Shown here: in pieces, positions 9,301 to 17,299 of the stretch
Numbering within the stretch: position 1 is the stretch's first letter
Layout: every line of letters begins with the position of its first letter
Source of the DNA: Alphaproteobacteria bacterium
GTDB lineage: Bacteria > Pseudomonadota > Alphaproteobacteria > Micropepsales > Micropepsaceae
Length of the DNA: 64,000 nt
Direction: 5' to 3'
Assembly: GCA_028871345.1 (NCBI GenBank)
Contig: JAGWNK010000005.1
Location: 1-64,000, forward strand
Position numbers and translations under genes: made by a program
Notes under the pieces: generated by a model
Seen by the model: only the letters and a program-made list of their open reading frames with translations
The model's database searches: none
What the model was told of the DNA's origin: nothing

Positions 9301-9406
9301 TGGCGTTGAACAGGCTCGGATCGACGCCGGCCCCTCGCGCTTGGGCCGCCGTCGCAAAGGATGCCGCAACGAGGAGGCCCGCGGCGGCTAAGGTTGAAAA
9401 TCGCAT
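6338..9406 (-). CDS. BNR/sortilin-like beta-propeller protein, exported, 1022 aa
   Basis: A secreted glycosyl-hydrolase-like repeat protein. After a signal peptide (MRFSTLAAAGLLVAASFATA) come at least ten BNR/Asp-box repeats of the form (S/T)-x-D-G-G-x-(T/S)-W: for example TTDGGASWQPL, SVDAGKTWSFV, TTDGGRTWNKV, STDDGNSWTPV and TTDGGKSWTRI. These build one or two beta-propellers like VPS10/sortilin and xyloglucanase-type folds. The last quarter (from about residue 780) is a separate domain with a PGTYTVKLTYRGKSRTARLL strand set and a helical tail. Close relatives are annotated only as WD40/YVTN/BNR-like or glycosyl hydrolase. No catalytic residues can be assigned. A start upstream at 9505 would destroy the signal peptide. 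Confidence 0.8.
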   Translation of the reverse strand: MRFSTLAAAGLLVAASFATAAQARGAGVDPSLFNAMQWRDIGPFRGGRALAVTGIPGDPYTFYFGAVAGGVWKTTDGGASWQPLTDKTPIASVGAIAVAPSNHDVIYVGTGEAAPRGDITYGDGVYKSVDAGKTWSFVGLKDTRQIGALIVDPNNPDIVLVAALGHAFGPNAERGVFRTTDGGRTWNKVLFKDDDTGAIDVTFDPHNSQIVYASLWQARRQPWNFSSGGPGSGLYRSTDGGATWTQLSGNGLPAGILGKIEVSVSGADSRRIYAMIEAEEGGLYRSDDAGAHWTRVNDDGRLRQRAWYFSTVLADPRNADVVYAENTGLFRSADGGKTFELLPARHGDHHGLWIDPTDPDRIIEGSDGGASISVDGGKTWSSQDNQPTAQFYHVAVDNRFPYYVYGAQQDNSSVAVASSGYEGTITAHDWYDVFGGECGFVIPDPRDPDIVYATSENVVGRFDRHANQTRAISVWPLEAAGHPASDLEHRFNWTSPMIMSPQDPNTLYVGMERVFKSTDDGNSWTPVSGDLTRNDKSKQTASGGPLTKDITSVEYYDTIFALAESPLKKGMLWAGSDDGLIHLTADDGASWKDVTPRDLPAWSTISMIEPSHFSAATAYVAVDRHKLDDIRPYAFRTTDGGKSWTRIDAGLPDGAFVHAVREDPVKRGLLYAATETGVFVSFDDGAHWQGLQLNLPRSPVHDLVVKGDDLVVATHGRSFWILDDVTPLRQMAAARAAKGDFLYAPQTAYRQYYPDSVDTRGPYGKNPPAGALIDYYFATKPKGDLTIDVLDVRGKLVRHLTSAKPTKAEQPPEWPDQVKVDNTLPAKAGMNRFVWNLRYDDPVEIPGAFYEGEPPRGPLVLPGTYTVKLTYRGKSRTARLLIERDPRVKGPMSGLEQKFALAMQAYHDQDALDRAVNDIRAVKAALEKKPGGTTEEGAVAAEAARIEGRLMQVNAKGSEANLGFPDMLNEQIYAFSAQLEDADTAPTVQETKTYADLHAQLQAQLTAWQALKARAEALLKRR

Positions 9407-9636
9407 GGCTGTCCAGACCCCCGGCATGTTCGCAACCGCCGTGTCCGGCGACGCGGCGCCGCGAACATGCATCAAAGCGGATTGCACGGCGAGCACCGAT
9501 GACAATTGCGTGATCGTGCGGCGGTGCCCCAGCGTCGGCCGGCCGATCCATGCGGACGACGACCGCGTGCCGGCGCAGTCTCAGACCGGGGGCAACGGGA
9601 TCGAAGCGTCCTTCCCGCCGTGACCGGCGCCGCGAA

Positions 9637-9750
9637 TCATTCCGGCGAGAGCCGGGAAGCCAGGTGAATCGAGCCACGCGCCACCGGCAGGCGGGAGGCA
9701 GCTTCAAACACCAGATCGACAGCAAGGGGCGTGCCTGGCATCAACTTCAT
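9637..9750 (-). pseudogene. hipA-like stub, truncated after 37 codons
   Basis: Starts at ATG 9748-9750, which overlaps the stop of the HipB-like gene in an ATGA junction, the usual hipB-hipA arrangement. The 37 residues (MKLMPGTPLAVDLVFEAASR, then LPVARG...) resemble the first strand pair of HipA-type kinases, then stop at 9637. Nothing in any frame between 9407 and 9636 continues a HipA fold, so the toxin appears lost. With so short a peptide the family assignment is tentative. Confidence 0.4.
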
Positions 9751-10067
9751 GGGCCCGCCCTTTTGCGGGGAGCACGTTTCAGCAGCTTCTGGCCTGCTGC
9801 CTCGGCTTGTCTCCAGAGAAGCTCGTCCATGCTTGACGCGGCGGGCGGCGGAAAGAGTTGGTCGAAACCTTCCTCGCAGCTCAACGTAATAGCGGCGTGG
9901 ATGAGGTGTTCGACCGAACTTGGACCGTGCGCCTCCATCCGCTTCCAAGTTGCTATGCCCATTCCGGCCCGCTTGGCGGCTTCCTCCTGAGACAACCGCA
10001 GCGCGATACGGCGCACGCGGACCGCTAAGGCCAACCCTAATCGCACCTCTTCGGCAGTCTTTAACAT
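9747..10067 (-). CDS. XRE-family regulator, HipB-like antitoxin
   Basis: A 106-residue DNA-binding protein. The helix-turn-helix is RRIALRLSQEEAAKRAGMGI followed by ATWKRME (about residues 18-45), the classic XRE pattern with recognition helix GIATWKRME. A C-terminal extension (EEGFDQLFPPPAASSMDELL) resembles HipB-type antitoxins that pair with HipA kinases. The downstream reading frame is coupled by ATGA but broken after 37 codons, so the antitoxin seems orphaned. Two palindromes with GGATC-N6-GATC(C/T) lie directly upstream and would allow autoregulation. Flanked by tRNA-Ile2. Confidence 0.75.
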   Translation of the reverse strand: MLKTAEEVRLGLALAVRVRRIALRLSQEEAAKRAGMGIATWKRMEAHGPSSVEHLIHAAITLSCEEGFDQLFPPPAASSMDELLWRQAEAAGQKLLKRAPRKRAGP

Positions 10068-10085
10068 AGGATCAACAATGATCCT
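10068..10085. promoter_or_regulatory. operator 1 of the HipB-like gene
   Basis: AGGATC-AACAAT-GATCCT is a perfect six-base palindrome abutting the start codon (10065-10067) of the XRE gene. HipB of E. coli binds TATCC-N8-GGATA sites, so a paired GGATC-type site in the same place is consistent with autorepression. Function is inferred from position and symmetry. Confidence 0.5.
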
Positions 10086-10109
10086 TTAGCTGGAAAATGC
10101 CAATATAAC

Positions 10110-10125
10110 GGATCACCAGTGATCT
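10110..10125. promoter_or_regulatory. operator 2 of the HipB-like gene
   Basis: GGATC-ACCAGT-GATCT repeats the operator 1 pattern with the same six-base spacer. The centres of the two sites are about 41 bp apart, roughly four helical turns, which places both on the same DNA face. Confidence 0.5.
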
Positions 10126-10134
10126 ATTACGAGA

Positions 10135-10211
10135 TGGTGGGCCCGGCAGGACTCGAACCTGCGACCAGACCGTTATGAGCGGTCAGCTCTAACCAACTGA
10201 GCTACAGGCCC
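10135..10211 (-). tRNA. tRNA-Ile2 (anticodon CAT, lysidine-modified)
   Basis: Minus-strand cloverleaf: acceptor GGGCCTG pairs with CGGGCCC, D arm TAGCTCAGTTGGTTAGAGC, anticodon stem GACCG/CGGTC with loop CTCATAA (CAT), and TGGTCGCAGGTTCGAGTCCTGC in the variable and T region. CCA is encoded. The CAT anticodon could be Met, but the acceptor stem and the TGGTCGC variable segment are those of Ile2, whose C34 is converted to lysidine by TilS. Confidence 0.85.
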
Positions 10212-10266
10212 ACCGGCGCGCTACTTAGCAGAACGGCCGCGGGGCGGGAAATCAAAGCCTGCGACG

Positions 10267-10785
10267 CTATCGCGTCTGCTGCTGCATCAGGGCCAGCAGG
10301 CCGCCCAGCAGGGCCTTGGGCGGCGGCGGGCAGCCGGGGATGTGCAGATCGACGGGCACGACACCGCCCACGCCGCCCGCCACGCCCTTGCCGCCCGCGA
10401 AGATGCCGCCGTCCAAGGCGCAGGCGCCCACCGCCACCACCCATTTGGGATCGGGCGTGGCCGCATAGCTGCGCTCCAGCGCCTCGCGCATGTTGCGCGT
10501 CACCGGGCCGGTGACCAGCAGCACATCGGCGTGGCGCGGCGAGGCCACGAAATGGAAGCCGAAGCGCTCCAGATCGTGGAAGGCGTTGTTGAGGGCGTGG
10601 ATCTCGAGCTCGCAGCCGTTGCAGGAACCGGCATCGACCATGCGGATGGCAAGGCTGCGCCCCAGGCGCTTGCGGACGGCCGCATCGAGCCGGCCCGCCA
10701 GCGCGGCCAGCGCCTCGTCGTCGGCATCGGGGCCGCGCTCGGTCAGCGGCAAGGTAACGAGGCTCTTGAACAGCAGCTTGCGCAT
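10267..10785 (-). CDS. hyfI: HyfI/NuoB-like [4Fe-4S] subunit of hydrogenase-related complex
   Basis: The 172-residue small subunit holds the proximal [4Fe-4S] cluster in the peripheral arm of group 4 hydrogenases and complex I. All four ligands are present: C55 and C58 in AGSCNGCELEIHAL, C122 in VGACAL and C152 in PGCPPPPKALL. The first 30 residues form a short helix without Cys. The ATG overlaps the stop of the large subunit by one base (TGATG). The intact cluster contrasts with the degenerate active site in the neighbouring large subunit, so electrons may still reach a quinone-like or other site at the B/D interface. It is the last gene of the operon. Confidence 0.85.
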   Translation of the reverse strand: MRKLLFKSLVTLPLTERGPDADDEALAALAGRLDAAVRKRLGRSLAIRMVDAGSCNGCELEIHALNNAFHDLERFGFHFVASPRHADVLLVTGPVTRNMREALERSYAATPDPKWVVAVGACALDGGIFAGGKGVAGGVGGVVPVDLHIPGCPPPPKALLGGLLALMQQQTR

Positions 10786-12245
10786 CAGAGGTCGTGCCCC
10801 GCATAGGCGCAGTTGAAGGATTTGTTGCAGAGCGGGAAGTCGGCCACGATGGCGCCTTCGATGGCGGCCTCGAGCAGCGGCCACTGGAACCAGGACGGAT
10901 CGCGCAGATGGGCATGGGCCAGCCTGCCGTCGCCCGCCAGGCGCACCCAGGCGAATATGTCGCCGCGGAATCCTTCCACCAGCGCCGCCCCTTCGCCTTC
11001 GCGCGCCGGCACTTCGGCGCGCAGCGGGCCCGCCGGCAGCGCCGCCAGCAGCCGGCGCAGCAGCGCCGCGCTCTGCTCCGCCTCGCGGAAGCGCAGGCGC
11101 ACGCGGGCATCGACGTCGCCGCGCTCCAGCACCGGCACTTCGAACGCCATCGAATCGTAAGGCGCATAGGGCACGTCGCGCCGGGCATCGAAGGGCCGCC
11201 CCGAGGCGCGCCCCACAGGCCCCCCGGCGCCGAATTCCTTGGCCAGGCTGTAGAGCACGATGCCGGTGCGCACGGTGCGGTCCTGCAGCGAGGCGGTGTC
11301 CTCGTAGAGCGCGAACAGCGCCGGCAGCATGTTGTCGATGCGCTTGAAGAGCCTGGCGAGCGCCGCCTCGCCCGCGCCCGCGAGATCGCAGGACACGCCG
11401 CCCGGCACCACGCCGTCCATCATCAGCCGGTGGCCGAAGAGCAGCGCGCAGGTGCGCAGGATGCGCTCGCGCAGGATGGCGCAATGCGTCAGCATCAGGC
11501 TGAAGGCGGCGTCGTTGCAGATGCCGCCGATGTCGCCCAGATGGTTGGCGAGGCGCTCGAACTCGGCCATCACGGCGCGCAAGGCGACGGCACGCGGCGG
11601 CACGACGACGCCGCAGGCGGCTTCGACGGCCTGGGCGAAGGCCAGGCTGTAGGCGACGGTGGAATCGCCGCAGGCCCGCGCGGCCAGCCTGGCGCCACGC
11701 TCGAGCGGCGCGCCCGCCATCAGGCCTTCGAGACCCTTGTGGACATAGCCCAGCCGCTGCTCGAGGCGCACGATGGTCTCGCCCGCCGCGGTGAAGCGGA
11801 AATGTCCCGGCTCGATGATGCCGGCATGCACGGGACCCACCGCAATCTGGTGCAGGCCTTCGCCGTCGACCGGCAGGAAAGCATAAGGCCTCGCCGCGCC
11901 GCGTTCGTCGCGGCCGTGATCGAGCCAAGGGCGCAGATCGGGCGCGCCCTCGGGCTCCAGGCCGGTGAGGTCGCGGATGGTACGCTCGAGGCGCCGCGCC
12001 GGACGGCTGGCGCCCCCCAGCGACGGGAAGCGGCCGTCGACCGCCTCGACGCTGAAGATGCCGGTCGAGCCCGCCGCGTCGCGCAACGCGACGTGCACCA
12101 GCGGCGGCTCGGCCCAGTGGGCGACCAGCGTGAAAGCGCCGCTTTCCAGGCGATCGGCAAGACCCAGCCATTGTTCGGCGGAGATCACCCGGCGCGCCCA
12201 GCGGCGGCTCTGAGGGGGAAAGAGGTCGGCGAGCGTGGTGGTCAT
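10785..12245 (-). CDS. hyfG: HyfG/HycE-like large subunit lacking the NiFe-binding cysteine motifs
   Basis: The 486-residue fusion of an N-terminal NuoC-like part (about 1-125) and a NuoD/large-subunit part (GPVHAGIIEPGHFRF near 137-151). In active group 4 hydrogenases Ni and Fe are held by an N-terminal RVCGIC pair and a C-terminal DPCxxC pair. Here the first site reads RACGDSTVAYS, keeping only C192. The C-terminus reads PLCNKSFNCAYAGHDL with C473 and C479 five residues apart, not two. So a [NiFe] centre is unlikely. The protein belongs with energy-converting-hydrogenase-related (Ehr) proteins, whose substrate is unknown. It starts four bases after the HyfF stop. Confidence 0.85.
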   Translation of the reverse strand: MTTTLADLFPPQSRRWARRVISAEQWLGLADRLESGAFTLVAHWAEPPLVHVALRDAAGSTGIFSVEAVDGRFPSLGGASRPARRLERTIRDLTGLEPEGAPDLRPWLDHGRDERGAARPYAFLPVDGEGLHQIAVGPVHAGIIEPGHFRFTAAGETIVRLEQRLGYVHKGLEGLMAGAPLERGARLAARACGDSTVAYSLAFAQAVEAACGVVVPPRAVALRAVMAEFERLANHLGDIGGICNDAAFSLMLTHCAILRERILRTCALLFGHRLMMDGVVPGGVSCDLAGAGEAALARLFKRIDNMLPALFALYEDTASLQDRTVRTGIVLYSLAKEFGAGGPVGRASGRPFDARRDVPYAPYDSMAFEVPVLERGDVDARVRLRFREAEQSAALLRRLLAALPAGPLRAEVPAREGEGAALVEGFRGDIFAWVRLAGDGRLAHAHLRDPSWFQWPLLEAAIEGAIVADFPLCNKSFNCAYAGHDL

Positions 12246-12249
12246 GGCC

Positions 12250-13698
12250 TCAACCCAACAGCGCCGCGACGTGGCGGAACCAGCTCACCACCGGTCCGGG
12301 AATGAAGAGGCCGACGCTGAGCACCAGGCCCAGATGGAAGAGCAGCGGCAGCGCCGACATGCGGTCGGGACCCATGGCGCCCCTGGGCTCGCCGAAGGCC
12401 ACGCTGTTCAGCCGCAGGAAGAGGGCGCCCAGCGACAGCAGCAGCCCGATCACCAGGATGACGACGAGCAGCGGATGGCGGCCGAAGGCGGAGCTGACCA
12501 CCAGGAACTCGCTGGTGAAGACGCCGAAGGGCGGCAGGCCGGCGATCGCCACGACGCTGGCGACCAGTATCCAGCCGAGCGTGGGATGGCTGGAGGTCAG
12601 CCCCGACAGGTCGGCGACCTTCTGCGTGCCCTTGATGCGCGTGATGTGGCCGATGGTGAAGAAGATGCCCGACTTGGTCAGGCTGTGCATCGCCATGTGC
12701 AGGAGGCCGGCGAAATTGGCCAGCGGTCCGCCCACCCCGAAGGCGAAGGCGATGATGCCCATGTGCTCGATCGAGGAATAGGCGAAGAAGCGCTTGATGT
12801 CGCGGCGGCGGTAGAGCATCAGCGCCGCGAAGACGACGGAGGCGAGCCCCAGCGCGATCATCAGCGGGCCGGGCGCGATGGTGGCGGGATTGGCGGCCAT
12901 CACCATCTTGAAGCGCAGGATGGCGTAGATCGCCACGTTGAGCAGCAGCCCGGACAGCACGGCGGAGATCGGCGTGGGGCCTTCGGCATGGGCGTCAGGC
13001 AGCCAGGAATGCAGCGGCACCAGCCCGGCCTTGGTGCCGTAGCCGAGCAGGATGAAGACGAAGGCGATGTTGAGGATGGTGGGATCGAAGCGGGCGGCGT
13101 TCTCGGTCATCGTCGTCCAGGTCATGGCCGGCAGGCCGTTGCCGACCACCGGCTGGGCGACCGAATAGACGAGGATGGTGCCGAACAAGGCGAGCGCGAT
13201 GCCGACGCTGCCGAGGATGAAGTACTTCCAGGCCGCCTCCAGCGCCTCGTGCGTGCGGTAGATGCCGACCATCAGGATGGTGGTGAGCGTGGCGATCTCG
13301 ATCGCCACCCACATCAGGCCGGTGACGCTGGTGAGCAGCGCCAGGTTCATGGCGCCCATCAGCACCTGGTACATGGCGTGGTAGAAGCGCAGATGCGCCA
13401 GCTTGAGGCGGCCGATCTCGAGTTCGTGGGCGATGTAGCCGCGGCTGAAGACGCTGGTGGTGAAGCCGACCAGCGCGTTGAGGATGAGGAAGACGATGTT
13501 GAGGTCGTCGACCCTGAGCAGGCGGCCGAGATGGGCGGGCTGCCAGACCAAAAGCGCCAGCGCCGAAGCGAAGGTGAGGAAGGCGCCGACGACGTTGATC
13601 CAGGCCGCGGCGCGGTAGCCGGGCATCACCGCCAGGACGAGCGCGGTGACGGCGGGGATGACGAGGACCCCGGCGGCCGGATTGAAGAGACCCGTCAT
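12250..13698 (-). CDS. hyfF: HyfF-like proton/ion-pumping membrane subunit
   Basis: The 482-residue antiporter-like subunit is related to NuoN/NuoM/MrpD, with about 13-14 predicted membrane helices. Family hallmarks are visible: a charged helix with ATLTTILMVGIYRTHEALEA near residue 140, GTKAGLVPLHSWLPDAHAEG near residue 230, and a LLHMAMHSLTKSGIFFTIGH helix with Lys/His near residue 335. In complex I and FHL such subunits move protons or sodium across the membrane. The ATG overlaps the stop of the HyfE-like gene (ATGA). Its retention of channel residues suggests the complex still translocates ions. Confidence 0.88.
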   Translation of the reverse strand: MTGLFNPAAGVLVIPAVTALVLAVMPGYRAAAWINVVGAFLTFASALALLVWQPAHLGRLLRVDDLNIVFLILNALVGFTTSVFSRGYIAHELEIGRLKLAHLRFYHAMYQVLMGAMNLALLTSVTGLMWVAIEIATLTTILMVGIYRTHEALEAAWKYFILGSVGIALALFGTILVYSVAQPVVGNGLPAMTWTTMTENAARFDPTILNIAFVFILLGYGTKAGLVPLHSWLPDAHAEGPTPISAVLSGLLLNVAIYAILRFKMVMAANPATIAPGPLMIALGLASVVFAALMLYRRRDIKRFFAYSSIEHMGIIAFAFGVGGPLANFAGLLHMAMHSLTKSGIFFTIGHITRIKGTQKVADLSGLTSSHPTLGWILVASVVAIAGLPPFGVFTSEFLVVSSAFGRHPLLVVILVIGLLLSLGALFLRLNSVAFGEPRGAMGPDRMSALPLLFHLGLVLSVGLFIPGPVVSWFRHVAALLG

Positions 13699-14351
13699 GG
13701 CCGTTCCCCCCGGAAGCGGTCGAGGACGGCGACATCGACGGTGTCGAAGCGCTCGCGGATGCGGAACAGGAAGATGCCGATGACGATGAAGGCGACCAGG
13801 ATCGAGAAGGCGACCGACGTCTCCACCACGAACGGCATGCCTTTGGCGCCGGTGGCCGACAGGATGAGCCCGTTCTCGATCGACATGAAGCCCACCACCT
13901 GGCTGACGGCGTTGCGCCGCGTCACCATCATGAGAAGCCCGAGCAGGACGACGGAGAGCGCGAACGCCATGTCTTCGCGCGCCACGATGTCGATGGTCGA
14001 GGTGGCGCGCATCATCAGCGCCATGGAGAGGCCGACGAGCGCCATGCCGCCCAGCATGGTGGGACCGATGCCGACCACGGTCTCCACCGTGCGGTGGATG
14101 CGCAGATGGCGGATCAGGCGGTGCAGCACCAGCGGGATGACGACGGCCTTGAAGACGAGCGCGATGCCCGCGGTGACCAGGAGGCGCGGGGCTCCCTGGG
14201 TCTGGGCCTGCTGCGCCACTTCCAGCGACAGGGCCAGCGACTGCAAGGCGTAGAGATTGATGAGCGGCGGCAGCCGGTCCTGGTAGAGCAGCATGAAGCT
14301 GAGCAGCACCAGCCCGCCGGCGAGGAAATGGGAGACGTCGAAGGGACTCAT
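13695..14351 (-). CDS. hyfE: HyfE-like membrane subunit (NuoK-type helices)
   Basis: A 218-residue membrane protein with six or seven hydrophobic helices and conserved polar spots. The second half has the NuoK/MrpC-like signature with a buried acidic residue (VVGFMSIENGLILSATGAKG near 155-174). HyfE homologues anchor the membrane arm of hydrogenase-4-type complexes. The start follows directly after the HyfC stop (TAG at 14352-14354), and its own stop overlaps the HyfF start, so it is translationally coupled on both sides. Confidence 0.85.
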   Translation of the reverse strand: MSPFDVSHFLAGGLVLLSFMLLYQDRLPPLINLYALQSLALSLEVAQQAQTQGAPRLLVTAGIALVFKAVVIPLVLHRLIRHLRIHRTVETVVGIGPTMLGGMALVGLSMALMMRATSTIDIVAREDMAFALSVVLLGLLMMVTRRNAVSQVVGFMSIENGLILSATGAKGMPFVVETSVAFSILVAFIVIGIFLFRIRERFDTVDVAVLDRFRGERP

Positions 14352-15308
14352 CTACAGGCTCCGCGACACAAGCTGGAGAAGGGCCGCGAGCAGCCCGAGC
14401 ATCAGCGCCGTGCCGATGTATTGCGGCACCCGGAACACCCGCATCTTGGCGGTCGTCACTTCGAACAGGCCCAACAGGCAGCCGCCGGCGACGAGCTTGG
14501 CGCCGTAGAAGGCGACCGCCAGGGCGCCTTGCGCCAGGCCGGCGCCCAAGGGAGCGATGCCCCAGGGCAGGAAGACGGCGCCGATCAGCGAGACGTAGAG
14601 CAGCAGCTTCACCGAGCCCGCATATTCGATCAGCGCCAGATGGCGGCCGGAATATTCCAGCACCATGGCCTCGTGCACCATGGTGAGCTCGAGATGCGTC
14701 GCCGGGTTGTCGACGGGGATGCGTCCGTTCTCGGCGACCGCGATCATGACGAAGCCGACGAAGGCCAGGAGCAGCGAGATGTGCAGGCCCAGCCCCGGCG
14801 ACTGCACGACGAGAGCGATGTCGGGCAGCCGCGTCGAGCCGGCGATCAGCGCCAGGGAGAAGATCAGCATCAGCATGGCGGGCTCGGCCACGGCGGCGAT
14901 CATCATCTCGCGGCTCGAACCGATGCCGCCGAAGCTGGTGCCGATGTCGAGGCCCGCCAGCGCCAGCGCGAAGCGCGCGGTGGCCAGCAACCCGACGATG
15001 GCGATCAGGTCGGCGGCGGCGCCGAGACCAGCATCGAAGGTGAAGCTGGGAATGAGGACCGCCGCCACCACGGTGGTGGCGAACACGACATAGGGCGCGG
15101 CAACGAAAAGCCACGACGCATTGGGCGCAATGACGACCTCCTTGCGCAGCAGGCGCGAAAGATCGCGATAGACCTGGAACAGGCCGGGACCGCGGCGGCG
15201 CTGCAGCCGCGCCTTGGCCGTGCGCACCACGCCGGTGAGGAACGGCGCCAGCGCCAGCACCAGCACGAGCTGGAGAACGGTGGCTAAGACGGCGGCGATC
15301 AGGCCCAT
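14352..15308 (-). CDS. hyfC: HyfC/NuoH-like membrane subunit
   Basis: The 318-residue subunit connects the peripheral and membrane arms. Family signatures are the cytoplasmic loop RLQRRRGPGLFQVYRDLSRL (about residues 35-54) followed by KE, and the conserved acidic helix AENGRIPVDNPATHLELTMV followed by HEAMVLEYSG (about residues 188-218). In complex I, NuoH forms the quinone tunnel with NuoB and NuoD. About eight membrane helices are predicted. The start overlaps the end of hyfB by ten bases. Confidence 0.88.
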   Translation of the reverse strand: MGLIAAVLATVLQLVLVLALAPFLTGVVRTAKARLQRRRGPGLFQVYRDLSRLLRKEVVIAPNASWLFVAAPYVVFATTVVAAVLIPSFTFDAGLGAAADLIAIVGLLATARFALALAGLDIGTSFGGIGSSREMMIAAVAEPAMLMLIFSLALIAGSTRLPDIALVVQSPGLGLHISLLLAFVGFVMIAVAENGRIPVDNPATHLELTMVHEAMVLEYSGRHLALIEYAGSVKLLLYVSLIGAVFLPWGIAPLGAGLAQGALAVAFYGAKLVAGGCLLGLFEVTTAKMRVFRVPQYIGTALMLGLLAALLQLVSRSL

Positions 15309-17299
15309 AGCGCCAGCACCGTCAAGAGCAGAACGAGGGTGAGGAACACGATGCCGAGATAGCGCCGGATGGTGAGGAACTGCAGGAAATTGAGCCTGTC
15401 GGCGGCGAAGCCCACCGCCTTGGCGACCGGCAGATAGAGCGCCTCCCAGGCGCGATCGTGCAGCTGAAGGCTGAAGCGCGCCGCGGCGGTGTCGCCCGGT
15501 TCGGGCATCACGACCGTCTCGCGCACGCGATAGGCGATGGTCGCGAACGTGCGCCGGATGGGCTGGGCGAAGCTGCCGGCGGTGTATTGGGTCGCAGGGC
15601 TCGCATCAGGGAAGCCGCAATCCCAGGCGGCGCCGAGGCGCGTGGCGCGGCTGGCGACGAGGCGTACGACCAGGACCGTGGCGGCGCCCGCCAGCACCAG
15701 CAAGGCCATGACGGCGAGCGCGCCGTAGGTGTTGTGGCTGGCGGCGACGGGCGCCAGGGGCAACAGCGGCCCAGCCGCCGGCATGCGCCCTCCGGTGAGA
15801 AGCTGCGTCGCCGGCGCCAACAGGTCGGTGAAGACGCCCGGGAAGATGCCGGCGATGGCGCAACCCGCGGCGAGCCCGAACATGGCGGCGAGCGAGGCCT
15901 TGTCGGTCTCCTGGGCACTCGCGGCCTCGTGGCTGCGGGCGCGGCCGAGGAAGGTGATGCCGAAGGCCTTGACGAAGCAGGCGGCGGCGAGTGCGGCGGC
16001 GAGCGCCAACAGCGCGCCGGTGGCCGGCGCCAGGAAGCGCAAGCCCCATTGCGGCAAATCCGGGCTCAAGAACACCGCCTGGAAGGTCATCCATTCCGAC
16101 GCGAAGCCGTTGAGCGGCGGCAGCGCCGAGATCGCCGCCGCGCCGATCAGGAAGGTGAGGGCCGTCGCCGGCATGACGTGGATCAGGCCGCCCAGACGAT
16201 CCATGTCGCGCTCGCCGGTGGAGACCTGCACGGCGCCCGCCCCGAAGAACAGCAGACTCTTGAACAGCGAATGGTTGAAGACGTGGAACAGCGCCGCGGT
16301 GGCGGCGAGCGCGGCCGCAGCGGCCAGACCGTCGGCGCGGAAAGCGAGCGCCAGGCCGAGCCCCGCGAAGATGATGCCGATGTTCTCGACCGTGTGATAG
16401 GCAAGCAGGCGTTTCAGGTCGTGCTGCATCAAGGCGTAGAGCACGCCCAGGAGCGCGGTGATGCCGCCCGCGGCGATCACCACCATCGACAGGCGCCAAT
16501 CGACCGGGCCCAAGAGATCGAAGGCAATGCGGATGAAGGCGTAGACCGCAACCTTGGTCATGACGCCGCTCATCAGCGCCGAGACCTGGCTCGGCGCGGC
16601 GGGATGGGCGAGCGGCAGCCAGGCATGCAGCGGAAAGATGCCGGCCTTGGAGCCGGCGCCGATCAGCACCAGCAGAAGGACCGCCATGGCGGCGGCACCA
16701 TCGAGGCCGTGGGCGCGCATGGAATCGAAGGCGTAATGGCCGCTCGATCCCGCCATGACGCCGAAGGCCAGAAGCAGCGCCAGCGTGCCGATGCCGGCCA
16801 TGACGATATAGACGTAGCCGGCACGCAGATTGTCGGCCGCCCGATCATGGCCGACGACGAGCGCCCACGACATCAGCGACATGAACTCCCACGACAGCAG
16901 GAAGCTGAAGGCGTCGTCGGCCAGCACCACGAGATTCATCGCCGCGAGGAAGGCGGCATAGAACGGCAAGATGCGCTGCGGCGCGGATTCGTGGCGGCCG
17001 TAGCCCAGAGCGAAGACGCTGGAGGCCAGGCCCCCCAGGTTCACCACGGCGAGGAAGACCGCCGACAAGGCGTCGATGCGGAAATGGGCGCCGATCCAGG
17101 GCAGGCCCAAGGGCAAGGTGACGGTCGAAGGCGCCTCGGCAGCGAGAGCGGCGACGGCGATCGCCAGCCCTGCCGCGCAGACGATCGCAGAAGCGCCATA
17201 GACGAAAGTGAGGGCCTTGCGCGCGTTGAAGGCGGCGATTGCCCCGACGCCCAGCAAGGCGCCGACACACAGCAACGCATCGATGACCGGGGAATTCAT
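15299..17299 (-). CDS. hyfB: HyfB/HycC-like antiporter subunit (NuoL/M type)
   Basis: A 666-residue membrane protein with about 16 helices. It carries the NuoL/HyfB markers: LLSWEFMSLMSWALVVGHDR near residue 120 (conserved Glu), GAGSKAGIFPLHAWLPLAHP near residue 213 (conserved Lys) and MQHDLKRLLAYHTVENIGII near residue 290. The C-terminal 150 residues contain a soluble loop (GAAWDCGFPDASPATQYTAG) like that in HycC and HyfB. Two in-frame ATGs (17305 and 17299) lie just after the stop of the XRE gene (17307-17309). I chose the second; a GTG at 17347 would overlap the regulator. It is the first structural gene of the complex. Confidence 0.87.
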   Translation of the reverse strand: MNSPVIDALLCVGALLGVGAIAAFNARKALTFVYGASAIVCAAGLAIAVAALAAEAPSTVTLPLGLPWIGAHFRIDALSAVFLAVVNLGGLASSVFALGYGRHESAPQRILPFYAAFLAAMNLVVLADDAFSFLLSWEFMSLMSWALVVGHDRAADNLRAGYVYIVMAGIGTLALLLAFGVMAGSSGHYAFDSMRAHGLDGAAAMAVLLLVLIGAGSKAGIFPLHAWLPLAHPAAPSQVSALMSGVMTKVAVYAFIRIAFDLLGPVDWRLSMVVIAAGGITALLGVLYALMQHDLKRLLAYHTVENIGIIFAGLGLALAFRADGLAAAAALAATAALFHVFNHSLFKSLLFFGAGAVQVSTGERDMDRLGGLIHVMPATALTFLIGAAAISALPPLNGFASEWMTFQAVFLSPDLPQWGLRFLAPATGALLALAAALAAACFVKAFGITFLGRARSHEAASAQETDKASLAAMFGLAAGCAIAGIFPGVFTDLLAPATQLLTGGRMPAAGPLLPLAPVAASHNTYGALAVMALLVLAGAATVLVVRLVASRATRLGAAWDCGFPDASPATQYTAGSFAQPIRRTFATIAYRVRETVVMPEPGDTAAARFSLQLHDRAWEALYLPVAKAVGFAADRLNFLQFLTIRRYLGIVFLTLVLLLTVLALWA

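Noticed and set aside
10135-10211. CAT-anticodon tRNA taken as elongator tRNA-Met
   Set aside because: Acceptor stem and variable segment match Ile2 rather than Met; the initiator copy at 54438 is clearly distinct.
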